Source: Methanobrevibacter sp.
Lineage (GTDB): Archaea > Methanobacteriota > Methanobacteria > Methanobacteriales > Methanobacteriaceae
Length of the DNA: 5,392 nucleotides
Direction of reading: 5' to 3'
Assembly: GCA_009776495.1 (NCBI GenBank)
Contig: WRNS01000083.1
Span: 1-5,392 of the forward strand
The notes under the pieces are model-generated. The model had not been told where the DNA came from and searched no databases. It worked only from the letters and a program-made list of their open reading frames with translations. The position numbers and the translations under genes are program-made. Of this stretch, positions 5,201 to 5,392 are shown piece by piece. Within the stretch, counting starts at the first letter, position 1. The number at the start of each line of letters is the position of its first letter.

Positions 5201-5392
5201 AAAATTTAATTATTTTTTAAAGAAATTAAATCTGATAATTAAGTCTAACCAATTAATAATTGTTTAATTTTTAATTAAAAATAAAAATTTTTTATTTGCT
5301 TTAAATAAAAGTAATAAGTTTTAATTTTAGAAAATCTTCAATTTTTTAAAATAAAAAATCTAAAAAAAAATTATAATTATAATTTATTATTA
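5201..5392. other. AT-rich end of the window, no gene seen
   Basis: No open frame of credible length occurs on either strand. A promoter for the 76-residue gene must lie in the first part but no box stands out. A 16-bp perfect palindrome ATTTTTAATTAAAAAT occupies 5267-5282, of a kind expected in such AT-rich DNA. Confidence 0.45.

Noticed and set aside
5267..5282. 16-bp perfect palindrome ATTTTTAATTAAAAAT
   Set aside because: It is made only of A and T in very AT-rich DNA, has no second copy and no clear position relative to a promoter.

Overview
The window is very AT-rich, most of all between genes. Two well-formed chromosomal genes lie on the + strand, followed by a gene-poor, partly decayed stretch carrying one small membrane-protein gene on the - strand. 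Scattered single-gene units, TATA-like boxes (TTTAAATA, TATATAAA), T-tract ends, an AGGAGGT ribosome binding site and a stand-alone cobalamin gene suggest a low-GC methanogenic archaeon of the Methanobacteriales (Methanobrevibacter or Methanosphaera type). This is inference: no rRNA or tRNA is present to prove it, and a low-GC bacterium cannot be excluded.

Layout. 1-287: gene-free leader with a repeated palindromic 13-mer and a likely promoter. 288-2888 (+): complete P-type ATPase of the Golgi/secretory-pathway Ca2+/Mn2+ pump class (PMR1/SPCA-like). 2889-3141: spacer with a T-tract terminator and a possible promoter. 3142-3951 (+): cbiJ/cobK-type precorrin-6A reductase, without other cobalamin genes beside it. 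3952-4555: no convincing protein gene, but on the - strand there is a TATA box, a GC-rich hairpin and a strong stem-plus-T-tract terminator that together look like a roughly 100-nt small RNA; two adjacent hairpins and a 19-codon micro-ORF lie on the + strand. 4556-4871 (-): decayed membrane-protein gene whose protein-like reading is split over three frames and a stop codon. 4896-4950: five copies of an 11-bp tandem repeat. 4953-5183 (-): 76-residue single-span membrane protein with a repeated, sequon-rich tail and a perfect ribosome binding site. 5184-5392: AT-rich, with that gene's control region and nothing else I can support.

The two large genes appear to be independent units: one exports divalent cations, the other makes a corrin intermediate of the kind needed for the cobamide of methanogenic methyltransferases. 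The right-hand third is the less ordinary part: a small surface-peptide gene, a T-rich repeat array just after it, a broken membrane gene and a candidate small RNA, all on the - strand. No mobile element, CRISPR array, rRNA or tRNA is visible. The best candidates for something undescribed are the small RNA (about 4005-4108) and the sequon-rich small membrane protein.
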